From NCBI GenBank assembly GCA_014058405.1, contig CP047423.1:434001-498000 (forward strand): a DNA stretch of 64,000 nt, in the 5' to 3' direction. The translations under genes and the position numbers were made by a program. The notes under the pieces are model-generated. The model ran no database searches, was not told the DNA's origin, and worked only from the letters and a program-made list of their open reading frames with translations. Shown here piece by piece: positions 27,336-36,556 of this stretch (positions within the stretch are counted from its first letter, which is position 1; each line of letters begins with the position of its first letter). The stretch comes from Candidatus Nitrospira kreftii (GTDB lineage Bacteria > Nitrospirota > Nitrospiria > Nitrospirales > Nitrospiraceae).

Positions 27336-29153
27336 ATGAACGAGACTGTCCTGACGCGACGCGAACTGCTGAAGCAAGCCGGGGGAGTGGGATGTCTGGC
27401 AGCGTTGCAACAGCTCTTGCCTGCTGGCGCAGTTAGCGCACTCTCACCCGCGCCGCTGCCGAGCGCAAACTCAACGGCGCTGAGCGGTGACATCATCGAC
27501 CTGGTGATCGGCGAATCGCCGTTCACGCTGGACAGGCGGACTGCGACTGCGATGACAATCAACGGGACAATCCCAGGACCGCTGATCCGTCTGAAGGAAG
27601 GGCAGGAGGCGACGCTCCGAGTCACGAATCACTTGAAAGAAATTTCATCTATTCACTGGCATGGGTTGCTACTGCCGTCTCACATGGATGGCGTGCCGGG
27701 AGTGAGCTACGGCGGAATCAAACCTGGGACGACCTTCACCTACCGGTTTCCGATCAAGCAGAGCGGCACCTATTGGTTTCACAGCCATTCGGGCGGCCAG
27801 GAATTACAGGGCCTGTACGCACCGATGATCCTAGAGCCACTCGAGCCGGAGCCGTTTTCCTATGATCGGGACTATGTGGTGATGCTATCGGAATGGACGT
27901 TCGAGTCCGCGGAGATCGTGTTCGACAATCTCAAAAAGTTCTCGGGCTACTACAACTTCCAGAAGCGGGCCGCTCCGGAGTTCCTTTCCGACGTTGCACA
28001 ATGGGGCCTGTGGCCTGCACTGCAGAATTATCTGATGTGGGACCAGATGCGGATGGACCCGACCGACTTTGCCGATGTGACGGGCTCCACCTTCACCTTT
28101 CTCACTAATGGACGTCCGCCATCGGCCAATTGGACCGCCCTCTTTCGGCTGGGAGAACGGATCAGGCTCCGCTTCATCAATGCGGCGGCGATGACGTTCT
28201 TCGATGTGCGTATCCCGGATCTCGCAATGGCGATCGTCCAGGCCGATGGTCAGAACGTTCAGCCGATCGTCGTGGAGGAATTCCGTATCGGTCCAGCAGA
28301 AACCTACGACGTAATTGTCGAACCGAGGGAGGATCGAGCCTATACGATTTTTGCCGAGACGATGGACCGCAGCGGATACGCGCGCGGGACTCTCGCGACA
28401 AAGCCCGGGGTGAGCGGCGAAATTCCCGAGCGGCGGCCCCGTCCGATTCGGACGATGGAAGACATGGGCATGGCAGGCCATGACAGCGGCCATGCGATGG
28501 CTATGTCCGGCCCGAGGCCGTCCGAAAACCATACAAACAGCCATGGCATGCGGTCACATCAGGGTAGGGACCATGGATCGGGCACGGAAACGGAGACTCG
28601 CCCACCCTCGCTGATCCCCGGCGCAGCACCGGTCGCACATGGCCCCGACCATCATGGTACTGGCAACCAGACGGTCGCCGAATTTTCCCAGAATCGCATG
28701 CATGAACCAGGCAGAGGACTGGAAGGAAGTCCGCGGCGCGTGCTCGTCTATACCGACTTAAAAAGCCTCGTGCCTCACCCCGACCAACGGGAGCCGGAAC
28801 GAGAGATCGAGCTCCACATTACCGGTCATATGCAGCGCTATATGTGGTCGTTTGACGGCAAGAAATATTCGGACGCGCCTGAGCCGATCCGCTTTCGCTA
28901 TGGCGAGCGGGTGCGGCTCACCTTCGTGAATGACACGATGATGGAGCACCCACTCCACCTCCACGGGATGTGGATGCAGCTCGAAAACGGCACGGGCGCC
29001 TACCTACCGCGCAAACATACGGTTGCCGTCAAACCGGCTGAGCGACTGTCCGTCATCATTAGCGCCGATGCTCCGGGTCCCTGGGCTTTTCACTGCCACC
29101 TTCTCTTCCACATGGAAGCGGGCATGTTCCGAGTTGTCGAGGTGTCCGCCTGA
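27336..29153 (+). CDS. CopA-type multicopper oxidase (copper resistance)
   Basis: A 605-residue periplasmic oxidase with a twin-arginine signal (LTRRELLKQAGG). The four copper-site motifs are all present: HWHGLLLP, HSHSGGQ, HPLHLHGMW, and HCHLLFHMEAGM near the C-terminus. A Met/His-rich insertion of about 100 residues (around 370-470, with MEDMGMAGHDSGHAMAM) probably binds extra copper. It oxidises Cu(I) to the less toxic Cu(II) in the periplasm. It lies between the copper ATPase and copB, spaced for one operon. Confidence 0.93.
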   Translation: MNETVLTRRELLKQAGGVGCLAALQQLLPAGAVSALSPAPLPSANSTALSGDIIDLVIGESPFTLDRRTATAMTINGTIPGPLIRLKEGQEATLRVTNHLKEISSIHWHGLLLPSHMDGVPGVSYGGIKPGTTFTYRFPIKQSGTYWFHSHSGGQELQGLYAPMILEPLEPEPFSYDRDYVVMLSEWTFESAEIVFDNLKKFSGYYNFQKRAAPEFLSDVAQWGLWPALQNYLMWDQMRMDPTDFADVTGSTFTFLTNGRPPSANWTALFRLGERIRLRFINAAAMTFFDVRIPDLAMAIVQADGQNVQPIVVEEFRIGPAETYDVIVEPREDRAYTIFAETMDRSGYARGTLATKPGVSGEIPERRPRPIRTMEDMGMAGHDSGHAMAMSGPRPSENHTNSHGMRSHQGRDHGSGTETETRPPSLIPGAAPVAHGPDHHGTGNQTVAEFSQNRMHEPGRGLEGSPRRVLVYTDLKSLVPHPDQREPEREIELHITGHMQRYMWSFDGKKYSDAPEPIRFRYGERVRLTFVNDTMMEHPLHLHGMWMQLENGTGAYLPRKHTVAVKPAERLSVIISADAPGPWAFHCHLLFHMEAGMFRVVEVSA

Positions 29154-29170
29154 CTGCGGGAGATGCCTCA

Positions 29171-30010
29171 GTGACGACAGCCCTCAATATATGGCGCACG
29201 TTTATGGCGGTCTGCCTCATGAGCACCGGGATTGAGGTCGCCCCGGTGTTTGCAGAAGGCAGTTCCTCAACCATCGGGCCGAGGGATCAGCCCACCGTCA
29301 CTCAGGCCAATTTGGCTCCGCAGCAGGACTGGCCGAGCCCGGTCAACGATGAGGAACGACGACTCTTCATGTTAGTCGACGTACTCGAATATCGCCCACA
29401 GACCCGCGGCAGGGAGAACACGAGCGACTATCGCTGGGATGTCGAGGGCTGGTATGGCGGAGATTACAATCGGATCTGGTACAAAAGCGAAGGTCAGCAG
29501 GACACCGCATTCAAAGCGGACTACGACCTAGACTTCCAACTGCTTTATGGCCGTTTTGTGCAAAAATATTACGATGTGCAGATTGGCGGACGCATGGAAA
29601 CCCAATCGTTCCGCGGGCGGAATGTAACGCGCGGCTTTGGCGTGATCGGCCTTCAGGGCTTGGTGCCATACAACTATGAGTTCGAATCGGCTTTGTTCCT
29701 GGCTCAAGACGGGGCCGTCTCGGCCCGTCTGTCCTTCACCAAGGATTTTCTGCTGACGCAGCGGCTCATCCTTCAAGGCCGGTTTGAAATGAACGCCGCC
29801 ATACAGCGGGTTGAAGAATTCACCACCGGCTCTGGCTTAAACAATCTCGAGTTTGGGCTGCGATTGCGTTATGAGATCCGACGAGAGTTTGCCCCCTATC
29901 TTGGGGTCTCCTTCGATCGCAGCTATGGACAGACAGCCACTCTCGTCCGACAAGAAGGAGGGGACCCCAGCCAATTAAGGTTTGTGGTGGGGCTAAGAGC
30001 TTGGTTCTAA
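29171..30010 (+). CDS. copB: Copper resistance outer-membrane protein CopB
   Basis: The GTG-initiated 279-residue protein has a signal sequence (TFMAVCLMSTGIEVAPVFA). The mature part is beta-barrel-like with alternating aromatic and polar strands and a C-terminal Trp-Phe typical of outer-membrane proteins. The motifs YDLDFQLLYGRFVQKYYDVQ and NLEFGLRLRYEIRREFAPYLGV are typical of PcoB/CopB. It is translated 17 bases after the oxidase gene. Its stop overlaps the end of the convergent PilZ-type pseudogene by 4 bases. Confidence 0.9.
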   Translation: MTTALNIWRTFMAVCLMSTGIEVAPVFAEGSSSTIGPRDQPTVTQANLAPQQDWPSPVNDEERRLFMLVDVLEYRPQTRGRENTSDYRWDVEGWYGGDYNRIWYKSEGQQDTAFKADYDLDFQLLYGRFVQKYYDVQIGGRMETQSFRGRNVTRGFGVIGLQGLVPYNYEFESALFLAQDGAVSARLSFTKDFLLTQRLILQGRFEMNAAIQRVEEFTTGSGLNNLEFGLRLRYEIRREFAPYLGVSFDRSYGQTATLVRQEGGDPSQLRFVVGLRAWF

Positions 30011-30619
30011 CCGGTTCCCATCCTCCTCAGGCAGCGAGTACAGGAACCATGTGCCTCGTGCCACATCTTTTCGGGCACGCCGTCACGCAAGGCCTCGGAC
30101 CCGACTTCCTCTGAGTCTGAATCACCATCCCATCGCGTGTCGGCTGGTTTGTGCGTCGGATCGGTCTGGAGGTCCCGCAGGTGTTGCAAAATGTCCTCAA
30201 GCGAGGGGATGCCACGTGGTGGCCGAGCATGTTGAGTGGTCGGCGATGTGGTCGGAGGTGCGGTCTTCGGATGGGTCGTGTGTGATATCCATGTGAGACC
30301 AAATTTATGGTGCAGGAATTCGCTGACCCACGCCTGATCCATCGGGTCCATATCTTGCCGTTCAATGGCAAATACATGTACATGACCCTTGACCCATAAG
30401 ACGGTCGACGCGAAGCAGTGTGGGTCGTTCAGGAACGGAGACCTGCACGGTCAACCGCATACCGGGTACCACCGGCATCGTCCCGGCCATGCGCCAGCCT
30501 CGATCGGTCAGATCTAAGACAGTCCCTTCGGCGGGAAAGGTGGCATTGCCATACCGCATGGGGGGCCAGCTGACCGGAAACCGACTCGCATGCCGCCCAG
30601 GACTCGTTCTGTTGTGCAT
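30007..30619 (-). pseudogene. PilZ-domain gene broken by a single-base frameshift
   Basis: Two frames together make one PilZ-like protein. The first starts at 30619 (GGAGAAG 6 bases upstream) and has the c-di-GMP-type RHASRFPV element and VLDLTDRGWRMAG, then leaves frame near LLRVDR. In the other frame the sequence continues VLWVKGHVHVFAIERQDMDPMDQAW with VSEFLHHKFGLTW, the usual end of such domains. Adding one base near 30400-30405 would join them. The second frame then runs into a low-complexity Thr/Pro/His tail. It is either a true pseudogene or a base-calling error. A second ATG at 30351 could still express the C-terminal part. Confidence 0.7.
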
Positions 30620-30857
30620 GGGGGCTTCTCCTTCCAGTAACCGCCATCGCACTACAGCAATCGTAGCCTGACCGTCAGCCATGCGCCTTCCCCAAACTCG
30701 GTACGTCTGAAGGGGGAGAACCTAAAGCTGGTGAAGCCTGTCGGAACGGGTACGCCACGGGCTCTCGTACACAGGCGGTGAGCTGAACCATGTCCGATGA
30801 TGATTACAGGGAAAGAAGAGTTAGACTCAGCCATAACGCAGGATAGGGAGTTCTGCG

Positions 30858-31220
30858 TTAGTGCGCCAGGGTATACCGGACCGCTCGACGAATCTCATCC
30901 GGGGTGAAGGGTTTCTGAATCACACGGCGTGCTCCGAACAAGAGGGCCACGTTCAGGTAGTTCTGATTTCCGGTGGCGCCGGTGATGGCGATCACTCGGG
31001 CGTCCAGGAATTCTCGCGTCAGCGCCAGTGTCACTTCGAGCCCATCCCGCTCCGGCATGAGGAGGTCCGTAATGACCACATCGGCGGGGGTGTCGCGATA
31101 GAGCGTGAGACCCTTCTGGCCGTCAGCGGCTTCGCGTATCTGATGGTCGTCTTCTTCAAGAATCCGACGCAAGAACGTCCGAATGGAGACTTCATCGTCA
31201 ATGATCAAGATCGAGGACAT
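30858..31220 (-). CDS. Single-domain response regulator (CheY-like receiver)
   Basis: The start at 31220 (MSSILIIDDEVS) has AGGAGAG just upstream. This 120-residue receiver has the acidic pair DD, the phosphoacceptor Asp in VVITDLLMPERDG, Thr in AITGATG and Lys in IQKPFTPDE. No output domain is attached, so it works by protein contact or as a phosphate shuttle. No histidine kinase is in the window. It is part of the cargo near the right end of the element. Confidence 0.9.
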   Translation of the reverse strand: MSSILIIDDEVSIRTFLRRILEEDDHQIREAADGQKGLTLYRDTPADVVITDLLMPERDGLEVTLALTREFLDARVIAITGATGNQNYLNVALLFGARRVIQKPFTPDEIRRAVRYTLAH

Positions 31221-31281
31221 GTCTCTCCTGATACAGCACGTGATGGGTGCGTCCACGTCCGTGTGGGCCTCTGCGCTGGAG

Positions 31282-31527
31282 TCAGGCGGCTAGCCTGATC
31301 ACGGCGTCTGTGTCTACATGGGATTCGTAGTGCGTCGTGTATCGTTCAGGGCTTGGAGGGACCCGCATCTGTTCTGTTCGGACCAGTCGATGTTGCTCGA
31401 TCACCGGATCATGGACGTTCCCGCAATTCATACACCGATGGCCACTGGCCCACATATGCCCAATTGTTCCGTCGAAATCCAAGAAGTGCTCTTTCACCAT
31501 CAGACCGTGGCAACGTGAACAGCTCAT
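31282..31527 (-). CDS. Small zinc-ribbon protein
   Basis: MSCSRCHGLM at the start and RCMNCGNVHDPVIEQHR in the middle give two CxxC pairs, a zinc ribbon. The ending is Tyr/His-rich. The start at 31527 has GGGAGAG upstream. It resembles the core-genome protein at 38879-39034 (CQKCKGLMIQER...CLNCGLLIDPLIEQNR), so the two are paralogues, one on the element and one outside. The function is unknown; a small regulatory or RNA-binding role is possible. Confidence 0.7.
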   Translation of the reverse strand: MSCSRCHGLMVKEHFLDFDGTIGHMWASGHRCMNCGNVHDPVIEQHRLVRTEQMRVPPSPERYTTHYESHVDTDAVIRLAA

Positions 31528-31774
31528 GATCACTCTCCCTCGTGACAGATTGTGGAGCTCGTGCGTGCTGTGTCAACGATAGCAAAGAGCTCGGGATACG
31601 GTAGACCCGGAGGAGGTACTCCAAACGAGGGGGCACGACGACGCGGACGTGATCAGGTTGAGACTTGTGCGTCCCTTGATTGCTCGATAGGCTTCTTAAG
31701 CTGACCTGGTAGAGATTCCAAGGACCTTCCGAGTCCTGTGGTGCGAAGACCGTGTGGACAAGTCGTTCGTTCAT
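31409..31774 (-). CDS. Hypothetical protein that would follow the integrase in the circular form
   Basis: The frame starts MNERLVHTVFAPQD with GGAGGTAAG directly upstream, a strong ribosome site. Its 3' third overlaps the zinc-ribbon gene in another frame, so the real product may be shorter or the end disturbed. Its ATG overlaps (ATGA) the stop of the integrase reading frame that would exist when the element is circular. That supports a real translated start. No family is recognised. Confidence 0.4.
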   Translation of the reverse strand: MNERLVHTVFAPQDSEGPWNLYQVSLRSLSSNQGTHKSQPDHVRVVVPPRLEYLLRVYRIPSSLLSLTQHARAPQSVTRESDHELFTLPRSDGERALLGFRRNNWAYVGQWPSVYELRERP

Positions 31775-31922
31775 GGCTTACCTCCGTCAGCTTGAGATGG
31801 GTCTGGATCCTCGGAATCCTGGTTGCAACCGGTTGCAGATTTGCGGATTGTTTTCCCTGTTTTTCCCTGATTTGCCGAGCTAAGTGTGCGAATTTGTTGA
31901 TTTGTCGATAAATCTGGTGCAA

Positions 31923-31947
31923 TTCGAAACCCGTCATCCACCCCATG
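31923..31947 (+). repeat. Right attachment repeat (att), 25 bp
   Basis: An exact copy of 14064-14088 (T-loop to CCA end of tRNA-His). The sequence before it (TGGTGCAA) does not continue the tRNA, so this is only the 3' fragment and marks the right end of the element. Confidence 0.92.
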
Positions 31948-32317
31948 AATCCCGCTGGTCCTGTTATTTTCTTCCCCGCCCAGCGATCCTACGTTCATCT
32001 CGATACCTCAGGAATCATGACATGTGAGGTGCAGGATCATTCTGACCAACTTCGATGCGGTGGAGAAATACTCTCACACCATTCTCAGTCCGCATGTACA
32101 ATACAAGATCCAGCCCCATGTTCTTGTCATTCGATGCGCGATCAACACCCGTAATTGTGTCGGTCTCGCTTAAGATAGCAAAAGTGCTTCGTCTTGCTTA
32201 GTACAGTCGATCGTGCGATGATTGTACCCATCATCTTAGTGATGACGACAATGATGACTTTGACCTTACATCTTTGATTTCAGACTCTGGCTCGTTCTTT
32301 TTTCTCGGCATAGCCGC
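31948..32317. other. Gene-free region just outside the element
   Basis: No supported gene, RNA or repeat. It is the chromosomal flank that would follow tRNA-His if the element excised. Confidence 0.5.
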
Positions 32318-32626
32318 ATGTTACAAAGTGACTCGACCCTAGAGCTCATGACAGAGCAACAATTTATTAAGAAGAATCTTGCTGTCATTAGATTCTATCT
32401 CAAGAGTAAGTTTCCCCGCTGCGTCATCACGGAAGAGTCTAACCCGAGTCTCTATCACACCTTCACCGTGAGAGATGAGAAGCTGGACCACACATACAAG
32501 TTAAAGGTAGGCTGGCCGCGACTTTCGGACCGTAGTAACACGCAGGAGATAACGAAAACCGAGTTGGGCCGTGTCGATGTGGCACGTTGTATGATTCAAG
32601 CAGGGGATGATTGGTTTTACTGGTGA
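32318..32626 (+). CDS. Hypothetical protein (102 aa)
   Basis: A soluble, basic-to-neutral protein with no signal peptide. The segment IKKNLAVIRFYLKSKF and the closing RVDVARCMIQAGDDWFYW look structured (alpha/beta). ATG 32348 (MTEQQF) is an alternative start. It stands alone, 165 bases from the convergent glycosyltransferase gene. No family is recognised. Confidence 0.55.
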   Translation: MLQSDSTLELMTEQQFIKKNLAVIRFYLKSKFPRCVITEESNPSLYHTFTVRDEKLDHTYKLKVGWPRLSDRSNTQEITKTELGRVDVARCMIQAGDDWFYW

Positions 32627-32790
32627 AGACTTCGCCTCCCTCTTCGCACTTTCCAGCTTTTTCATTGCATCAGTGCTGCAGGACGAAAGGCTCCTGACTT
32701 GTTTGCGCTGGTCAACGTGTTGTAAGCCCGAAAGCGAAAAGCCGCCGAACCGCGCTCGCATCCCAATCACTGCTGCAGTGGCATGGAACT

Positions 32791-33855
32791 TCAGGTGTCC
32801 ATGCGTAACTGTAAGGAAGAGACGGTGTGGTTGGCGCGCACCACTTCCTCGTAAATCTTCAAGTAGTCGCTCACCATCCGTTTCGCGGTAAAACGCAAGT
32901 CAAATGACTCGCGGCAGGCACGACGATCGATGGTTTCCAAGTTGGTCACCGAGGAGATCATCTCCTCAAGTGTCTCACTGATGAACCCGGTGACTCCGGA
33001 CTCAATAATTTCAGGGATCGATCCGCGGCGATACGCGAGCACCGGCGTGGCGCACGCCAGCGCTTCGATCAGCACGATGCCGAAGGGCTCAGGCCAATCG
33101 TATGGACACACCAGCGCAATCGCATTGCCGATAAACTCATCTTTCTCTTCATCCGTTATTTCGCCCACGAACTCGATCAAGGGATGGCGCATCATCGGCT
33201 CGATCTCGGCCCGGAAATATGCCTCATCAGCTGGATCAACCTTTGCCGCCATCTTGAGTGGAATCCCCACGCATTTAGCCAGGGTAATGGCATGATCCGG
33301 ACGCTTTTCCGGAGAGATGCGGCCGAGATAGGCCAGATATTGGCCTGGCTCGTAATGTGGACGATAAAGGTCCGGCAAGCCATGGTGCACGGTTCCAACC
33401 CAGTTGGAGAATGGAAGCGGGCGGCGCTGGGACTCAGAGATCGAGATCAATGGCATTTCGGCAAATTCATGGAAAACTGGCACGAGCTCTGGCAGGTCCA
33501 GCCGTCCGTGCAAGGTAGTCACCACCGGCGTCCCACACCGTCGCGCGGTCGAGAATCCGAGGAAATCCAAGTGCGAATGGATCAGATCGAATTCTTTCGC
33601 CATAGCTCCGAATGCCCATTCCTGCAACAACACCTGGGGAGCATCACGATTGAAGATCCCATTATTCAGTCGTAGTGCCTGCGGACAAATGGCTTTCAGC
33701 CGCGCCGCGGTCACGGAGTCACCGCTCGCGAACAAGGTCACGTCGTGGCCCTGACGTACTAGCTCCTCTGTGATGTAGGAAACGATCCGTTCAGTTCCTC
33801 CATAACGTTGCGGCGGCACACTTTCCCACAACGGTGCGATCTGTGCGATTTTCAT
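32791..33855 (-). CDS. GT4-family glycosyltransferase
   Basis: A 354-residue GT-B fold glycosyltransferase. The N-terminal domain starts MKIAQIAPLWESVPPQRYGG, the usual GT4 glycine-loop region. The C-terminal domain has YLGRISPEKRPD and the E-x7-E signature EPFGIVLIEALACATPVLAYR, followed by GSIPEII and GVTGFI. It transfers a sugar from a nucleotide-sugar donor to an unknown acceptor. It has CAGGAG upstream of the ATG and stands alone, so its pathway cannot be read from context. Confidence 0.9.
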   Translation of the reverse strand: MKIAQIAPLWESVPPQRYGGTERIVSYITEELVRQGHDVTLFASGDSVTAARLKAICPQALRLNNGIFNRDAPQVLLQEWAFGAMAKEFDLIHSHLDFLGFSTARRCGTPVVTTLHGRLDLPELVPVFHEFAEMPLISISESQRRPLPFSNWVGTVHHGLPDLYRPHYEPGQYLAYLGRISPEKRPDHAITLAKCVGIPLKMAAKVDPADEAYFRAEIEPMMRHPLIEFVGEITDEEKDEFIGNAIALVCPYDWPEPFGIVLIEALACATPVLAYRRGSIPEIIESGVTGFISETLEEMISSVTNLETIDRRACRESFDLRFTAKRMVSDYLKIYEEVVRANHTVSSLQLRMDT

Positions 33856-34654
33856 GCGTGCTCCTGTTCAGTGAATCGTGATTGGTCGTCGAATGTCGTC
33901 AAACGAGGGCTGTAACTCTCGATGACAAAGAGTGCGTCTGTGTGGGGGCGAGTTACCACACGAGCACGTATGGAGTCACTGCAGGAGGCGTTCCACTTTC
34001 TAAGGCTGAAAGAAATCTACTCTGTGCACAAGGCCGATCAATTACTAAATGAGGAGAATGAGGAAGAAAACCTGTGATTAATCGCAGGTAAAGAGCGCTA
34101 GAAACGATCCCGGTGCATTTTGGAAAAACGCCCCATCTTCACGTGAGTGGGGCCAGATAGGCCTCACTTCTGGAAACAGTCGCCAGCGGGCCTTCCTGCC
34201 GAATGGTCTCAATCGCGAGATCAATCCATCATTTCGAGATCCGTAGCCTGTCCACCGCGGATCTAGGCTCATTGATCCAAGAATGATTTTGAGTGCAGCA
34301 ATCTCCAAGAGTGTCGGCGCCCGTAAGTCGAGCTCTTTCTGAATGTGCTGTGCACAATACAGGATCTTGAATCGTGCATCTTGGGGAAAAATACGACTAC
34401 TGATGGATGATGCGCAGAACAAGATCCAGCCCTGGATCTTGTGACCATCACGGTGCGGCAGAGTCTGGTGTGGTGGGAGAAAGTAGGCCTGGTGTGGACT
34501 GAGTTTGACTCGGCACCGTGCTCACCACGACGCTTATGGTTTCTCTCTGAGAGTTGAGCACGTTGCCCCGCAAGGACGTGGCCCCGGTTGATTTTCTCAG
34601 ACAGTTGCTGACTCTCTCACTACTTGTTGCTCCCTTCCCCCTCCTACTGCACTC
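33856..34654. other. 799-base region without a convincing gene
   Basis: A minus-strand frame at 34078-34422 exists but has no ribosome site and an unnatural composition. No repeat, terminator or RNA gene was recognised. Confidence 0.4.
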
Positions 34655-34846
34655 CTACTGTCCGGGGCGAACGTATAATGCATCGTCTCCCCAGGCTTTC
34701 TTGAGCTGCGCGGCATGCATTGCTTCGTCATGGGTCAAGGGAGCCGTACAATACGCCTCGCCACGACAGATCACGTAAGGCCGCTCAGTACAACCTAAGG
34801 TACCGGCACCGAGAATCAGCGTACAGCCAACTAAGAAGAGTCTCAT
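34655..34846 (-). CDS. Small lipoprotein
   Basis: A 63-residue protein with signal MRLFLVGCTLILGAGTLGC (lipobox TLGC). The mature part of 45 residues has two further cysteines (VICRGEAYC) and a conserved-looking helix THDEAMHAAQLKKAWG. AAGGAGG lies about 7 bases before the ATG. Many Gram-negative genomes carry such short lipoproteins of unknown role. Confidence 0.7.
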   Translation of the reverse strand: MRLFLVGCTLILGAGTLGCTERPYVICRGEAYCTAPLTHDEAMHAAQLKKAWGDDALYVRPGQ

Positions 34847-35123
34847 ATCGAACCTCCTTTTTATGGGGAGCCTGCTTCAATGCCCGACAGGTCTCAAGCT
34901 AGACTCAAGTGCTGTAGAGCACCATCCTACGTTGGGGTAAAGAACCCCGCCCTACCGGGCAGAGCACTCACACAGAGGCGCTTCGCAAATCAGATGGGCA
35001 AGCAAAGCAGGGATCAGGCAGGAGCTAAAGCGTGAATTTTTCCCGAGCCGAGAGGAGACCGATTAGAAGTCTCACTTCCTAGAAATCATCTCTCTTGACC
35101 TTAGGGCATTTGTGGTGTAACCA

Positions 35124-35516
35124 TTGGTTACCGTGACAGCCCGTGAAGATATTGTCCTAGGCGTCTATCTCAGGGGAACCATCGGCGACCGCATGGGCAT
35201 TATTGCCGTCGTTCACCGAGTTGGTATTAGCTTGTCCGGCGAATGGTTCTTCCAGTTACGCTACCTCGGTCGGCCGGCTGGACTGAGGGGAAGAGCCGTT
35301 TCTGAATGGAGCTTGAACCTCCGAGAGAAGGACTTAGCCCATTTTGATCTGATCGGCACATGGCTCTCCGCACAAGCCTTGCTGGCAGCCGGTCCATCTG
35401 TTCGTAAGCCTAGGAAAGCGCCAAGGGGTCAGGCTTGGATGCGCGCGATAGAACAACCGAAACAGCTACGATTGTTTGAAGACTGTGCTGAGCTACTCCC
35501 GCCGAAGCGCAAGTAA
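35124..35516 (+). CDS. Hypothetical protein (about 130 aa)
   Basis: The frame can start at TTG 35124 or GTG 35133. The N-terminal half is beta-rich (DIVLGVYLRGTIGDRMGIIAVV) and the C-terminal third is basic and Pro-rich. No signal peptide is seen. Its end overlaps the convergent membrane-protein gene by 24 bases. No family is recognised. Confidence 0.5.
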   Translation: MVTVTAREDIVLGVYLRGTIGDRMGIIAVVHRVGISLSGEWFFQLRYLGRPAGLRGRAVSEWSLNLREKDLAHFDLIGTWLSAQALLAAGPSVRKPRKAPRGQAWMRAIEQPKQLRLFEDCAELLPPKRK

Positions 35517-35744
35517 GAGCCCTGCGGCAAGGACAAGTGCGCCGACGATCACCAAAAAAGAGGAGGTGTCCGGCAGATTGGCTTCCTGTGGGGCAGGCCA
35601 GTCGATGAAGAGGCCGAGGCCGATCAGGATGCCGCCCAATACCTGTAACACCTTCCAGCGTAACGAGATCTTTCGGTCTGTTTCATGAGCTTCTTGTGTC
35701 TGTTTCTCCCGCATAAGCCTGTCTATCCGGTTCATGATAAGCAT
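35493..35744 (-). CDS. Small membrane protein
   Basis: An 83-residue protein with a charged N-terminal helix (RMREKQTQEAHETDRK-like composition) and two transmembrane segments (VLQVLGGILIGLGLFI and FLVIVGALVLAAGLLLAL) ending RRE. An internal ATG at 35735 is an alternative start. It is convergent with the preceding hypothetical gene. No function is recognised. Confidence 0.55.
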   Translation of the reverse strand: MLIMNRIDRLMREKQTQEAHETDRKISLRWKVLQVLGGILIGLGLFIDWPAPQEANLPDTSSFLVIVGALVLAAGLLLALRRE

Positions 35745-35959
35745 GGTGGTTGAGAGTCGCCATGATCAAGGGGAATTCCTATAACGAGAAGAGCACGCGT
35801 CAGTCTCCAGGAGACCACAGTGTACACTTGTTATGCTGCATAGTGCCCAACTGCCGACTATCTTGGTAGAATCACGGTGCGCGTCAGCGCCAGGTACGCC
35901 ATTCCATAAAATATTCGGCTTAGGTGGGGCGTGCCCCTCTCTATAGGAAAAGAGGAACC

Positions 35960-36262
35960 ATGGCTCTGAGTCGACTCATACGACCCATGCTAATCGGTGT
36001 CTTTCTTCTGACGATCGTCTTCGTCAGTCTACCCAATGCCGCTCGTTCATCCACATCGACCCCAATTCAGGGGGTCGTGGTTACGGTTACGACCGGTATT
36101 CCGGGAACGATGGTCATTCGAGATGAGAAGGGGCAACTCCATATTCTGAAGCTCACGCAACAAACCCAACTGAGTGCTCAATTTAAGATGGGAGACAAGG
36201 TGCTGGCCTTCACCAGCCCGTATGGCGTGAGCGCAGTCCAACTCCAGGCAGGAACTCCATAA
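35960..36262 (+). CDS. Small secreted protein, unknown function
   Basis: The start at 35960 follows AAAGAGGAACC and gives a clear signal peptide (LIRPMLIGVFLLTIVFVSLPNAARS). The mature part of about 70 residues is beta-rich, with MVIRDEKGQLHILKL and GDKVLAFTSPYGVSAVQL resembling a small OB- or SH3-like barrel. It recalls one unit of the duplicated-domain protein at 4493-5650 (strand pattern, TP/PYG turn), but the similarity is weak. Confidence 0.65.
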   Translation: MALSRLIRPMLIGVFLLTIVFVSLPNAARSSTSTPIQGVVVTVTTGIPGTMVIRDEKGQLHILKLTQQTQLSAQFKMGDKVLAFTSPYGVSAVQLQAGTP

Positions 36263-36556
36263 TCGGGCGCTACTTCCTTCAGCTCTTTGATGCGGGCGTT
36301 TATCTTGCCGTTTACACACCTCCACACCCGTCTGAATAGAGCGACGGGGTCTTCGTGTAGAGTTCCACAAAGATGTTTGTGGTGAGTTCGTCAAATCGTG
36401 AAACGTACCATCCTGAAATAACACACCCTTCCACCTGTACAGGGTGAATCGATTGCGACAAGCGCTCACTGAGATTGCACGAACATGGTTGTCGATGGTT
36501 CCTAGAAGGGCGTATGGTTAAGGAGAGAAAAAGGTCAAATCTTTGGTGGAGAGTCG

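Larger units (their letters stand above)
14064..31947. mobile_element. Integrative element in tRNA-His carrying a replication module and copper-resistance cargo
   Basis: The 25-bp direct repeat at both ends, with the integrase gene directly next to the tRNA-side repeat, defines an element with a unit length of 17,859 bp. The left end has integrase, HTH/Xis-like proteins, a JAB/RadC protein and a Rep_trans-type initiator with iteron-like repeats upstream. The right part carries copper genes, an ECF sigma factor, a response regulator and several hypothetical proteins. No relaxase, type IV secretion gene or phage structural gene is visible. It is best described as an integrative, possibly replicating element (IME or integrated plasmid/satellite) rather than a self-transmissible ICE or a complete prophage. 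Confidence 0.88.

Noticed and set aside
30351-30360. Independent gene starting at ATG 30351 after the PilZ frame
   Set aside because: The sequence before this ATG continues the PilZ domain in the same frame, so it is better explained as the second half of a frameshifted PilZ gene.
14064-31947. The tRNA-His element as a prophage or self-transmissible ICE
   Set aside because: No capsid, tail, terminase, relaxase, coupling protein or type IV secretion gene was seen.
34078-34422. 114-residue minus-strand frame in the 33.9-34.7 kb gap
   Set aside because: No ribosome-binding site, no recognisable features, stray composition.
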